A stretch of DNA of 64,000 nucleotides, taken from positions 21,116,001 to 21,180,000 of the forward strand of contig OX327700.1 of the NCBI GenBank assembly GCA_946807835.1. Direction: 5' to 3'. Positions within the stretch are counted from its first letter, which is position 1, and each line of letters begins with the position of its first letter. A program made the position numbers and the translations under genes. This document shows positions 48,726 to 60,361 of this stretch, piece by piece. The stretch is from Ailanthus altissimus. Its lineage: Eukaryota > Streptophyta > Magnoliopsida > Sapindales > Simaroubaceae. Under the pieces are notes generated by a model. The model was not told the DNA's origin. It did not search any database and was given only the letters and a program-made list of their open reading frames with translations.

Positions 48726-49072
48726 CTGCAAACATACAAGTCATTTAAAGTATAAAAACAACAATCTGAATTCTTTAACACTTATAAGTAAACGAATGAC
48801 TGTTAATGAATGGTCATTTTTTGCTGGGTTGGATGCTTATCAAATGGCAGCCGCGCCTCTCTCATCATTCTCTCCATTCTCTCTTAATTTTCTCTCAATT
48901 CACTCTCTAACTCCATTCAAATCTTTTTTAAATTATTTCAATTCTCTTTAAAAATTATACTCTCTCAAACTATTTCTTTATTTTTCAATTTTCATTTATC
49001 CAATTACAAATTATCAACACATTCACATTTTTATTATCCATACACCGACAAATTTCAATCTCAATACTCTAA
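48726..49072. other. Spacer between the POL2 fragment and hAT relic
   Basis: A pyrimidine-rich stretch (48855-48930) with ctctctcattctctc runs. No POL2 exon is seen upstream of 48725, so the duplicated segment probably ends here. The hAT terminal repeat may lie here but was not identified. Confidence 0.45.
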
Positions 49073-51690
49073 ATGAATTTAAAGAAATTTCAATATTATC
49101 ATGACAAATTTTTAGTAATCAATTTATTTTTACAATTAAAAATATTAGAAGTATTAGAAAATCAAATGAAGGCCAAACATCATATGTTTGAAATTTTTTC
49201 ACGCAGAAGAATCGTACAGATGCAATTTTTAGAAAAATTAAAGAAAAAGCTATCTGTAAGTTTGTGGTAAACTTTAGATGCCAAAACAGCTCACGACACC
49301 AGACATTTAAATAGACATGTCAACGCATGTGTTGTAGAAACATGGTCCAAATAAGTCAACTCAAACTCAACTTGCTTAAAGTATCCCTGGAGGAAATCTT
49401 TTTGGATTTCAATATAATCAATAGCGCATGCATATTGGATGACTAGATACACTATGGTTAGTGAATAATCTCTCTTATTCGTCGAAAAAGAAAAGTAAGA
49501 GAAATTTATGAAAAAGTACGTTCAACCCAACTGAAGTCGTGTTTCAAGAAATACAATTAAAAATGATCTTTTTTATTGCATATCATCATACTAAAGAAAA
49601 ATTAATTGTTAAAATCTCACAATTTAAAGAAGTATTTGTGGTAAACTTTAGATGCCAAAACAGCTCACGACACCAGACATTTAAATAGACATGCCAACGC
49701 ATGTGTTGTAGAAACATGTTCCAAATAAGTCAACTCAAACTCAACTTGCTCAAAGTATCCCCGGAGGAAATCTTTTTGGATTTCAATATAATCAATAGCG
49801 CATGCATATTGGATTGACTAGATACACTATGGTTAATGAATAATCTCTCTTATTCGTCGAAAAAGAAAAGTAAGAGAAATTTATGAAAAAGTACGTTCAA
49901 CCCAACTGAAGTCGTGTTTCAAGAAATACAATTAAAAATGATCTTTTTTATTGCATATCATCATATTAAAGAAAAATTAATTGTTAAAATCTCACAATTT
50001 AAAGAAGTATTTGTGGTAAACTTTATATGCCAAAACAGCTCACGACACCAGACATTTAAATAAACATGCCAACGCATGTGTTGCAGAAACATGGTCCAAA
50101 GAAGTCAACTCAAACTCAACTTGCTCAAAGTATCCCTGGAGGAAATCTTTTTAGATTTCAATATAATCAATAACGCATGCATATTGGATTGGTTAGATAC
50201 ACTACGGTTAGTGAATAATCTCTCTTATTCGTTGAAAAAGAAAAGTAAGAGAAATTTATGAAAAAGTACGTTCAACCCAATTAGAGTTGTGTTTCAAGAA
50301 ATACAATTAAAAATGATTTTTTTTATTGCATATCATTATACTAAAGAAAAATTAATTATTAAAATCTCACAATTTAAAGAAGTGTTTGATGTTATTTTTG
50401 ATTGTTGAATAAAAGCCAATGATTTGGGGCATATTTGTTTTACATTACAAAAATGAATTATTGCTTTTCATGAATTGAAATATCCACACACAATTAATGC
50501 TATTTATAATTCTTTAATGAATAATTTTTTAAAATTTTAAATTATTGACAAACTTAATAGTATTACTTTTGATAATACAAGTGAAAATACTATTATTATA
50601 TATTTATTTTTAATTCAATTAAAATATGCACGTGGTTCAAGTTTTTTTTTATTTGATGTATTTTTGTCATATTTTTAATTTAATTATTCAAGATTGTTTG
50701 AATAAATTAGAGAAATAATAAAATATATTGCTTCATCATCTGCTAGACAATAAGAATTTAAAACTGTATTAAATAATTATGGAATGGATAGTAGAAAGTT
50801 CAAACTCGACGTGAAAACTCGTTGAAATACCACATATATGGTGGTGAAATCTTGTGTATGTTTTAGTGATTATATTATATATTATTATAATAATAAAATG
50901 AAAGACATTATACTAATTAATGATAATTGAAATTTTATATTTTATCATATACATTTTTTGGAAGTATTTAATAATGCCACATTAGCATTTTCATATGTGT
51001 ATTAGCTCTCATCTTTGACTCATATATATAATATTATTAATATTTTGGTTAAATATAGAGATATCCTATTTTTTTGTATTTGCAGTGTTATGAAGTTTAA
51101 ATTACAAAAATATTGAAAGAAAATTACTATATTATTTATTGTTTAGCCATAATGAATCCCAAAATTAATTTGGTTTGGTGTAAATTTTTAATTTTTGAAA
51201 TTTTAAAAAATTTAAACTTTAGACTTTGTTATGATTTTGACAAAATTTATTATTTTATCATATAATTATTAATTTTTTATGAAAATAAATTTAGATCAAC
51301 TTTAGCTGTAGAAGAAATAAATAAGCAGCCTATTTATGATCAGGCTGTTTGGACTATTTTGTTAAAATGTAAAAGAAAAGTTGGTTCTAATTCCTTTATT
51401 TGTATTGCTTTTAAATTGAAAAAATTTATTGATATTGACTACTATTTTATATTGAGTATACAACAATAAAGAGAATTTGATATTTTGTCATTGTGAAAAT
51501 CAAACAAAAGGGTTTACCCTGTGTTATCTATCATGACTCGAGATCTACTAATACCTCTAGTGTCTACTGTAGTATTGGAATCTGCTTTAAGTGCAGGAGA
51601 TATGATATTAGACAAAAAGCAGTCAAGATTGGCTTTAAAAACCTTGGTAAAAAAACATAATCAAAGATTTTTAAAACTTTGAGATTTGAT
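49073..51690 (+). pseudogene. hAT-family transposase relic (BED finger to dimerisation domain)
   Basis: The start (49073-49270) holds a decayed BED zinc finger (ENQMKAKHHMFEIFS). The finger's end (HLNRHVNACV) and the following KFMKKYVQPN ... VSRNTIKND block lie in a unit repeated three times (49261-50384). After that come LNSITFDNTSENT (the region of the first catalytic Asp), YIASSSARQ, LDVKTR-stop-NTTYM, and finally the hAT dimerisation domain (51470-51680) with YPVLSIMTRDLL, STVVLESALSAGDMILD and LALKTLV. This order is that of plant Ac-like/RICESLEEPER-like transposases. Many stops and short frameshifts make it clearly dead. Terminal inverted repeats and an 8-bp duplication were not found. 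Confidence 0.87.
49261..50384 (+). repeat. Three ~375-bp tandem units inside the hAT relic
   Basis: Units start at 49261, 49635 and 50010, each beginning tttgtggtaaac. They are highly similar, with scattered substitutions and a one-base difference in length (374 or 375). Each carries the end of the BED finger and the next conserved block. A length of 375 bp equals 125 codons. Confidence 0.95.
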
Positions 51691-52001
51691 CTTTATAATT
51701 TATAAATAGAAATTTGTAATTTATTAGAAACAATGGTTAAATTTGTAAATGATAGATAGTTCAACAGGTGTCAACCTAGTTGGGATGTAGTGTAATTATA
51801 GTGATATAAATTTGACTCCTTATTTTTGTATTTATATTCAATAATTTCATATTTTGAATAATATCAATAAATTTTTATCTTTTATAGAATTATAATTTCA
51901 ATTATGAATTTATAATTATAACACAATTCTAATCCAATGTAATCTTAATTGTTATTATAATTATTAATTTTAATTGTTATTATAATATTTATAATTACTA
52001 T
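51691..52001. other. AT-rich spacer between the hAT relic and MULE
   Basis: Low-complexity A/T sequence without a recognisable frame. It probably includes the 3' end of the hAT element. Confidence 0.5.
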
Positions 52002-52010
52002 TAAAATATT

Positions 52011-52670
52011 AAAAAAATTTCATAAATAACCCTCACAATTTTTCATTATTCTTTTTTAACCAAATTTAAATTAATTATATTTTATTAACCAAAATTTTTA
52101 TTTATGGACACTTTTGCCCTAATATCAAAAATTCAAGCTAATTTCAAACTCTCCACTAAAAATCATCAAAAAATTTGAATTTTCACAAATTACGTTAGAT
52201 TGAAAATTTTGAAGTTATCATTGCATAAATCGGGGCTTATACAATATATTTTTCACTTCAAATAAAAGAAATTGGCAATTTTTGGTAAGTTTTTTGAACT
52301 TTTAGAAAATTTTAAATGTTTTAGAAAACTGTTAGAAATTTATTAAAATTTACATTTGAAGTTAGAAATAGGTAAAATTATTGAATTAAGTGTGAAAAAT
52401 CGATTAGAATGGTGTAAGACACGTTGAAAATTGACACCAAAAAAAAAAAAAGTTTTTTGTGTAATATATCGATGCAGACGGCAGCCGGCTGCCGTTGCAT
52501 TGAAAGCCAATCTCGGAGCCATCTTGGGCCCAAGATACTTCTTAGGGGTGCATCTCAGACACGCACCGCGGGCCCGAGATAGCCTCGAGATGTGCATAAT
52601 AGTGCAGCATTGCGGACGTAACGTCCGCGATGCTGCACTGTGCACCACGTGGCGCCTATATAGGCTACCA
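52011..52670 (+). repeat. Left terminal inverted repeat of the MULE
   Basis: Reads into the element as AT-rich for 400 bp and then sharply GC-rich (52475-52670). The match to the reverse complement of 58930-59606 is good over the outer part, for example cataaataaccctca, acttttgccc, aatatcaaaaa, ttgaagtt, cacttcaaat and tagaatggtgtaa. It is looser in the GC-rich inner part. Confidence 0.88.
52602..52638. repeat. Near-perfect 37-bp GC-rich palindrome in the left TIR
   Basis: GTGCAGCATtGCGGACGT and ACGTCCGCgATGCTGCAC face each other around one base, giving an 18-bp stem with a single T-G pairing. The right repeat has a shorter counterpart (cgcggacttgtccgcg, 58943-58958). It could be a transposase-binding or cruciform-forming site, but nothing proves a function. 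Confidence 0.85.
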
Positions 52671-53199
52671 CATGGGGCAAAATAATTTTTTAATTTTATT
52701 ATATTTTATTTAAATTAAATAAATTAAATTTAATGTTATTTAAATTAAATTAGTTTTTAAAATTTTAAAATTAAATGTAATTTTATTTAAATTAAATAAA
52801 ATCTAATTTAGAAGGAATGAATCTATTAAGCAATTAATTAATAAGTTGGTTAAATGACTCATTAATTTTGGTTTGTAATATTATTTATTATTTAATGAGT
52901 GCCTTTTGTAATTATAATTTATATATGATTATTTTTATTTTAATATATAATTAATTATTATAATATGTTGATTAATATGTTAGTAATTAATTTCTTTTTC
53001 TCTTTTATGTCTATTAAATTATTTGTTTTTGAATTTTTTTGGGTAAATCATATTGTATGTTATTTAAAATATATGTATGCTTTGTTATTGTTAATTGTTA
53101 TAGGAAAGATAACGTATCGAAAAAATATAGACTTCCAGAGCATATATTTTTTCGTGCATCAGTGACAGCTTATGCGAAGATGTGGGGTCTAATTGTATA

Positions 53200-56100
53200 A
53201 AAAAAACTGACAGAAAATCAGAAAATATTATTTAGGCAGACATGTATTGGGCATTTCTTAAATATGTCAGATTTGACATTCTGGTATTTTGGTGCATGAG
53301 TTATTATTGCGTGAGGTGCATACCTTCAATTTAGAAAATGAGATGTAATTTTACATAAGTAGAAAACGCATCTGATATAGCTGGCAAGAGTTTGTACTAA
53401 TTACTGGACTATAAATGCGAGATTACCCTCCCGCCCAGCAACTGAATAGGAAATTAGGCACTCGATTATAAGATACATATTTTTCAGGGTAAAAATATTA
53501 TCGTACATATTTCTTAATAAATGGTATGGACATCTAAATTTGAAGGATATGGATGATGAAGATGCAGTAAAGTAGAGTTTTTTTTATTTTGTGCATTGTG
53601 TTTTGATCCCACGTGACGAGCATAATAGGATTCAAAATTTTGTACTATGTTTAGTGGACGCCCTTGATGAGTTTAATAAGTATTCATGGGGTAATATTGC
53701 ATGGACTATGCTTCATAACTCACTTAAGAATGCTACATTCCAAAAATTTGAGAAAATAAATAAGAAAGGGTTTGCACATAGTAAGTTTGAGAGTTACAAC
53801 GTATATGGATTTTCGCATGCATTTCTGGTACGTTATAATTTTCTTGTCTTTAACCTTTTGATCTTAATTATTTATTTATTTTTGTATATGCCAAACTTAT
53901 ATTTTAAAAATAATTATATTAGGTATAGATTTTTGAGGTAATTCCAGTGTACGGAGAGGTTTTTGGTTTTCATTATAATGATCGCTTCCCTCGTATTTTG
54001 AATTGGATGACTCGAGGGACTCCACAATTCATGATGTTAAGAATACAATATTATGAAAGGATTTGGTATGTGTTGATATTAATGAAAAATATATTGTTTA
54101 TAACTTTTATTTTGTTTAAAGTGTAACTTAATTTTATATTTATAAGTTCTTTCGATACATTGTCAATTAGTACCAAAAGATCATGAAAAGAAAAAGGCAA
54201 TTGTGCAAATGGTTAGACATGTAGGCATTACAAGCGAAAGCTATGTTGGAGACTTACCAAATATGTATGATTATAGCAAGAGCAAGAGCAAGTGCCCGAG
54301 GGCCTATGCCCATTTCATCGACCCTGACGATGATGTTATAGATGTGGAGGGGGATGGATATGAATGGGCAAACCCATAAATGTCAGCACTAGTGCCAGAA
54401 GCAATGGTATATTACTTGTTTATATGATTAACTAAAGAGAAATTTTCATATATTTCTAAATAAGTCATTAACTATGATTATGTTTCTTGTAGTCTAAACA
54501 TAGTGCATTTGCAGGCCATGGCGTAACACATCAGATTGAGCAACTGCGGGAGGAGATGATTAAGAGATTTGAGCATACTAAAGCTACACTTTTGCAGAGA
54601 ATGGACAAGGATAGAGATAAAAATTTTACAAAGGTTGATCAACTCCGGACCGATCTTATATAGCAGATGACGATGTACTTTAAGCAGTCATGCACATTCA
54701 AACAAAATGAAAGCCATAATATAGTAAAAATAAATAAATTTAAAATCGCAATAATTTTTCCTTACCTTAATTGCAGTTTGATTTATTTTAATATATACAT
54801 ATATTTTAGTTTGAAGAGAACACACCAGCAGGTTGTCAATATGATTTTCAGACCCCAGCTACTAGTCATGACATACTGCCCCAACCACTGATTGACAGTC
54901 CTGCAAGTGTTGAGATCTTACTTGCCCCGCATAAGGGAGTGAGTCAATTTAGGAGACCGTATAGACCTGTATGGTATTTGCACACCCCATATATAAATTC
55001 ATTTCTACAAAGGCCACATGAGAAGAAAAAAAATTAAAATTGAAGTACAACATCAAGCAGACATAAATTCATTGTAGCAGATAGACTCAGTCATCTTAGT
55101 TGAGTTTCAAGCCTAGATGCACAAGGATGAGGGTGTAGTCATCTTACCTGGCCTTGACACTAACCCAGCATGGTTTCGGGAATTGCTACACAGCTGGCTG
55201 AATTATTTTGTAAGTAAAATATATTCAACAATTTTATCTCATTTTAATTTTATTTTTTAAATTTTACATATTGACTTGACGGTAATCATATGTGTTGAAA
55301 TATATTCAATAATTTTATCTCATTTTAACTATTTGTTAATGCAACATATTAATGAGTATTTGAAGGTGATCCAGCTTAGACAAAACTATTACACTAATGC
55401 ATTGCCACAATTGTCTACTTCTGTGGATTCGTACTTCTTTGTAAGTATTGAATTAAATTAATTATATTTTTTTATTTCATCTTTATTGATTATTCGATGG
55501 CCCTGCATTTTTAAGAGACTTTTAGACTCCTTTATGATGAACACAAAAATGACATTGTTGGCATTGTATAGAGTGATGAAGTGATGGCATATGCCCAAGG
55601 CGCTAAAGAAGATTTACTCGATGCACGGATGTGGATTGAGGTTAATAAGATAAAATATAATACTTTGTGTAAATGTTGTTATTTTTGTTTATAACTTGTA
55701 GTACTATTTGTGAGACTTATTTGAATTTTATGTAGGTTTATATTCCTGTCAACTACAATCAACAGCATTGGGTGACGGCTGAGGTGGACATCTTGCATCG
55801 ATAAATAGTGATCTACGATTCTAGCATCAAGAGATTTGCCGATGGCGTGATTGAGAATTATGTCGTGCCATTATCTACGTTGTTACCCCATTACCTCGAT
55901 GCTTGTAGATTTAATGAGCGATGACAAATTACACCTGACTTAACCCTTTTTCATGTAATTAGATTAAAGAATAGAGTGTCACAGCAGACAGTGAATAGTG
56001 GGGATTGTGGGATTTATATTTGTATGTTTATAGAGTTTTTGATGTTGTGTCATCCCCTAAATTTTGGTCCTAAGCATGGGTCATTTTTTATGACCAAAAT

Positions 56101-56200
56101 GACGATTGACTTATGGAAAGATGCAAAAAATTGTAAAGGAAAATTAAATGTTTGTATGTTTATAAAGCTTTTTTTATGTATTTTATACATTTCATTGTAA
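53200..56200 (+). pseudogene. Ulp1-type cysteine protease gene of the MULE
   Basis: The N-terminal part (about 53210-54100) resembles the plant transposon domain DUF1985. It has WYGHLNLKDMDDED, a frame of 116 codons at 53591-53941 with FNKYSWGNIAWTMLHNSLKN, then IFEVIPVYGEVFGFHYNDRFP. A charged helical stretch (54480-54660) follows. The protease domain at 55735-56130 shows the catalytic order of C48 (Ulp1/SENP) enzymes: His in QQHWV (55765-55767), Asp in IVIYDSS (55817-55819) and Cys in NSGDCGIYICMF (56006-56008). Stops at about 55803 and 55921 and several elsewhere break the gene, and intron borders are only partly readable. In the host such proteases cleave SUMO; the role in transposition is unknown. 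Confidence 0.85.
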
Positions 56201-56361
56201 GTGTATAATTAGTCAATGCATGCATTATTAACGACAATGAAAAAAAAAGAAACATAACAAACGTATCAATTAAACACAATGGTAATAAAGTACAATTAAC
56301 TAGTCAAATAAGACCCATAACTACATGACTTAAAATAGAAATATAACTCATAAAAAACACA

Positions 56362-58560
56362 TTAACTACTATGTAATGCAATTGAGTTTCGACAAGTTTG
56401 TCGATTATGTCCATGCTGCTTACAGCGGCTATATACATTCTTCGTGGGAGCCTCACCTTGTGATAGAATGTAATTCTTCAGACGTCTTCCTGATTGTCGG
56501 CGTACTATAAAAGACTGGATGTCAGCAGCTCTCACCTCCTCTTGAACAATCCAATCTAATGGATAACCAACCGGATTTACTGATTCACTGTATGCATGCA
56601 ATAAAGACTCAGTCGTGTAATATCAAGAACAAAGAGTTTGGTACTAGAATCTAACCTGCCTGCATACTGCAAGTGTATGAGGACACGATAGCTACTGCAG
56701 ATCAAACTTTCAACAACTTCATGACTTTCCCGAGATGTCCACTATTCTATTTCTTTTTTCATCCTTAACGACAAAGTGAGATTGATCTATTACATGCATT
56801 GTCATGCGAGTGAAATCATCATTGTGCTTCTAAATCTTGTCATGGGCCCAAGTTGTCAAGAAGTTTGACATATTTTCTGCATCCTCACGTCTCTCAATAA
56901 ACCATCTTTCCATTAACTCTCTAATCCACTCAATTAAGGCAGTCACTGTCATGTCACGTGCTTCCTTTGCAACAGCGTTAATGCTCTCTGCAATATTGGT
57001 GGTCATGATGTCATATCTTCTGAATGCTCACATTGATCGAGCCCATTTTTAAAAACCAATCTCTTTCTCCAAGTATCTCATTGCTTTTAGTTTCATTTCA
57101 TGCATCTTATTAATTTTCCTTTGAAAGTCAGCTACGCGATACGCCTTGGCAGCAACAAAATAGGAAGTCAAATATCCCTCTCCTTTTATTGTCTCTGACA
57201 GTAACCTATATCATGCTACCAAATTACACTTCAAGTGATGAAAGCATATACCATGATATACATTAGGAAATACCTCTCTAATGGCCTTCTTGATACTAGC
57301 ATGTCAATCAGATATAAATATAAGGTTTTCAAGATCGCCAATAACTCGTCGGAGTTTTGCCATAAACCACTTCCATGAAACATCATTTTCAGTGTTAGCA
57401 ATACCCCATGCAAGTGAAAAATTTTGGTTGTTTCCATCCTTGCAAACAGCCATAAACATTGTTCCCAAGTATGCATTTTTTAAAAATGTACCATCAACTG
57501 TAATAACCGATCGGATGGAAGACTGGAACCCTCTAATACATGGTCCAAGAGCCAAGAAAAAATATTTGAAGTGCTTACAATCGTCAATCTCTAAATACGT
57601 GACTGTACCTGGGTTTTGTTGTTCCAATATATGACAGTATGCAGAAAGTAATTTATATGAACCCTCTAGAGTACCACGTATCAACACCAATGCATGGTCC
57701 TTAGACAACCAAGCAGTAGGGTAAGTTATGTCTACACCAAACACCTCACGTATGTCTGCTTTGATTTCCTTCAATCTATAAAGTCGACTCGCAGATGCAA
57801 ACTTATTTTTTATGAATTTTTTAATAATCAGAGACTTTACTTGTCGATGACCATCGCACAATCAATCTAATTGGCATATGTGACTTGAATTAATTCTACA
57901 CACAATGAAATATTTCCTTGCATTTGTCGACACTGTATATAATCACCATCGACATTTGTCATCATCGCATTTTATCTCAAAACGATCTTTTGTCAACCTT
58001 GAAACTTTAAAGCTCCAATTACCTTTAAGTGCTAGCAGACTAATAGACTGGTGAAGTTCGTCTTTGCTATCAAACAACTTTTCTATAAACACATCGTCAA
58101 TTCTACTACTCTCATCTTATTCGATATGCTTAAGTCTAATGGTAGTATTGGAGGCATAAACGCAAAAAGGTTTTAAGCTTCACAAAATCTATTCTTCTAG
58201 CTTCAACATTTAGGGAACTTGTTGAAACATAACAACGTCTGTCTTCTGCTAAATCATTTCCTTCTAAATTATCAATATTTCTAACATCATCACAGTCTCT
58301 TTCCATATCCCCAACATTTCCAATGTCATCACAAGCATAATGTGTATAGGCTGGGTCTTTATTGAACGGTATAGAAGAAACATTGTGATACTTATTCGTT
58401 GTGTTTAAAGGAACCACTGTTGGAATTGATGGAGATGTATGGCTCACTTGGTTGCTACCACTAGCTGATATAAAATGAGTATAAATCGATGGTGGGTTTT
58501 GATTGAAGGGCTGAACATCATCTTCATAAACGGGAACTCTAGGATCCACTGTTACACATA
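56362..58560 (-). pseudogene. MuDR-type transposase gene of the MULE
   Basis: From the 5' end on the minus strand: 58136-58549 is an open frame of 137 codons with an acidic, Asp-rich N-terminal region. 57900-58130 is a diverged MuDR N-terminal part. 57304-57861 is an open frame of 185 codons with CDGHRQVKS, QNPGTVTYLEID, RSVITVDGTFLKNAYLG (first catalytic Asp) and SLAWGIANTENDVSWKWFM. It ends ISD (second Asp), then TGA and HASIKKAI, where functional relatives have ISDRH, so CGA has become TGA. Downstream are HHLKCNL, YDIMTTNIAESINA (57000-57040), a broken SWIM finger ending CPHTLAV (about 56670-56690) and a CCHC knuckle C-RCKQHGHNRQTC (56380-56430). The element's transposase is therefore nearly full length but dead. 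Confidence 0.92.
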
Positions 58561-58929
58561 AATAACAGTACGATCTTCTATTGGCGCTAAAAATGAATTG
58601 AACATTACTGTCGTTTCTAATCTTAATAGGTTTTAACTTATCTCATTGCATCAATTTTGATTTTTAAAGTCACTTTACAGTTCACATTGTCAACTCCCAA
58701 GGTATAACATATTGCATTTAAAGATCTTTAAAATTAATATCTTTCGGAACCGAAATTCCAAAATTACTATAATCAACATAACTTTCTTCTCCATCACTAG
58801 AACTCTCCCACTTTCCTCCAAAACAAATAACAATTACATCATACTTCATAGGACCTGAAAAAAATAAAAATTATTAAAATTATTTAAAAATAAATAAATA
58901 TAGAAAATAAAATTTAAAAAAAAAATCAA

Positions 58930-59606
58930 AATAGTGCAGCTTCGCGGACTTGTCCGCGATCTATGATGCCGCAATGAGATGCGCATAATGTGAGCATCTC
59001 GAGGCATTGTGCACACCTCAGGGCCGAGATGTGCCTCGAGATATGCACATTACTTGCACCTCGGGCCCGAGATGGCCCTGGGGTGGGCGTAATGTGGGCA
59101 TCTCGAGCCCGAGGTGCAAGTAATGTGTGTATCTCGACTGAGATTGACGATTGTAAGCCGCATCGACTGTCGTCTGATTTTCGTCAAACACACTAAAAAT
59201 CATATTTTTGGCCAGATTTCAACGTCTTTTACACCATTCTAACTTATTTTTCACATTTAATTCATCAATAACATCTATTTTTAACTTTAAATGCAAGTTT
59301 TATCTAATTTCTAATGAATATTAAATTTTTTAAAAAGTTTAGAAAAATTTACAAGATTTGACTATTTCTTTAATTTGAAGTGACAAATATACTCAGCAAC
59401 ACTCGATTTTCGCAATAACAACTTCAAAAATATTCGACCATCAATATGATTCTTGGTTCGGTGGAAAGAAATGAGAGGAAGTTTATGTTTTTGATATTGG
59501 GCAAAAGTGTTCATAAATGAAAATTTTGACTAATAAAAAATAGTCAATTTAAAGTTGATTAAAAAAGAATAATGAAAAATTCTGAGGGTTATTTATGAAA
59601 TTTTTT
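58930..59606 (-). repeat. Right terminal inverted repeat of the MULE
   Basis: Inverted match of 52011-52670. Its inner 250 bp (58930-59170) are a GC-rich cluster of short motifs around cgagatg, gcacatta and tcgggcccga in both orientations. The transposase gene starts about 380 bp inside it, so the repeat probably carries the promoter. No TATA box is clear. Confidence 0.88.
59046..59127. repeat. 20-bp perfect inverted repeat in the right TIR
   Basis: CACATTACTTGCACCTCGGG (59046-59065) is perfectly inverted at 59108-59127, with a 42-bp loop that is itself GC-rich and partly palindromic (tcgggcccga at its left edge). Confidence 0.92.
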
Positions 59607-59615
59607 TAAAATATT

Positions 59616-60027
59616 TGTAGGAAAAAATAATTATAAATATTAAAATATCTAAACAAAATTAAATATTTTTAAAATAAAAATTTTAAAAATAGGCATGACT
59701 CACGAACCATGTCATGCCTAGCTCGTGCTAATATGGTACGCTCTACGGCTCAGCATAGCATGACACACTACTGTGCCAAGTCGGACCATCCCATCCATGG
59801 ACAGCGTGACTCATTTTCCACCACTAGACAAAATGACCCACGAATATTGGTACCCAAACATAATAGGAAGGATTTGGAAAGGCTCTAAGTAGGTTTGGGA
59901 TAAGTTTAAAATAAAAAATTCAAGTCCACAATAGGTTTGGACAGATGCAAGTTTGGGTAAAGTTCTACATGTTAGCATAGAAGACATTGAAATATTTTAT
60001 AATTCCAAACACTAGAGGAAAATAATA
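59616..60027. other. Spacer between the MULE and MITE
   Basis: AT-rich, with one GC-richer patch (59695-59830) of catgactcacgaaccatg-like words that recall subterminal sequence of hAT elements. No gene. Confidence 0.4.
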
Positions 60028-60036
60028 TTTTTTAGA

Positions 60037-60352
60037 GAGCAAATGTCATACATACCCCAAATGTATGGCCTAATAAACACTTTTACCCCCAATAAAATTT
60101 TTAACACCTAATTTTGCTCTAATCCGTCAAATTTTACCGTTAGTTTGGATGGAAACAATGTTCTAAACATATAATTACTAGTTTAGCCCATAGTTAAGTG
60201 TCAATAAACTAGTAACTGTATATTCAAAGCACTATTTCTGTCCAAACTAATAGAAAATTTTGACGGGTTAGAGTAAATTTTGGTATTAAAAAATTTATTA
60301 TAGTAAAAGAGTCCATAAGGCCATACGTTAGGGCCAAACATGTCCTTTGCCC
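60037..60352. mobile_element. Foldback MITE (316 bp) with a 9-bp target duplication
   Basis: The left arm (60037-60167) and the reverse complement of the right arm (about 60226-60352) match over about 125 bp. Shared words include gcaaa, cat, acgtatggcct/tgtatggcct, cttttac, ctctaa-ccgtcaaa and ttagtttgga. Flanks TTTTTTAGA (60028-60036) and ATTTTTAGA (60353-60361) agree in 8 of 9 bases. Long arms and a 9-bp duplication fit a Mutator-derived MITE. No coding capacity. Confidence 0.85.
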
Positions 60353-60361
60353 ATTTTTAGA

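Larger units (their letters stand above)
52011..59606. mobile_element. Near-complete 7.6-kb Mutator-like element with Ulp1 and transposase genes
   Basis: Long inverted repeats form both ends (52011 to about 52670, and about 58930 to 59606). The outermost bases read AAAAAAATTTCATAAATAAC on the left, and the same with one A fewer on the right. The 9-bp sequence TAAAATATT flanks both ends (52002-52010 and 59607-59615), fitting the usual 8-11 bp MULE duplication. Because it is AT-rich, the exact border could shift by a base. Inside are two convergent genes, an Ulp1-type protease (plus) and a MuDR-type transposase (minus). This is the layout of the Kaonashi class of plant MULEs, and mudrA/mudrB of maize MuDR are likewise convergent. 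Both genes have stops. Confidence 0.88.

Noticed and set aside
52343..52685. Overlapping open frames on both strands in GC-rich sequence
   Set aside because: They lie in the palindromic inner part of the MULE inverted repeat. Openness on both strands follows from the GC-rich palindromes.
57281..57634. 117-codon open frame on the plus strand
   Set aside because: Shadow of the transposase catalytic core on the minus strand.
59695..59830. GC-richer patch thought to be a tRNA- or SINE-like unit
   Set aside because: No A/B box pair or cloverleaf could be seen; only repeated catg/cacg words.
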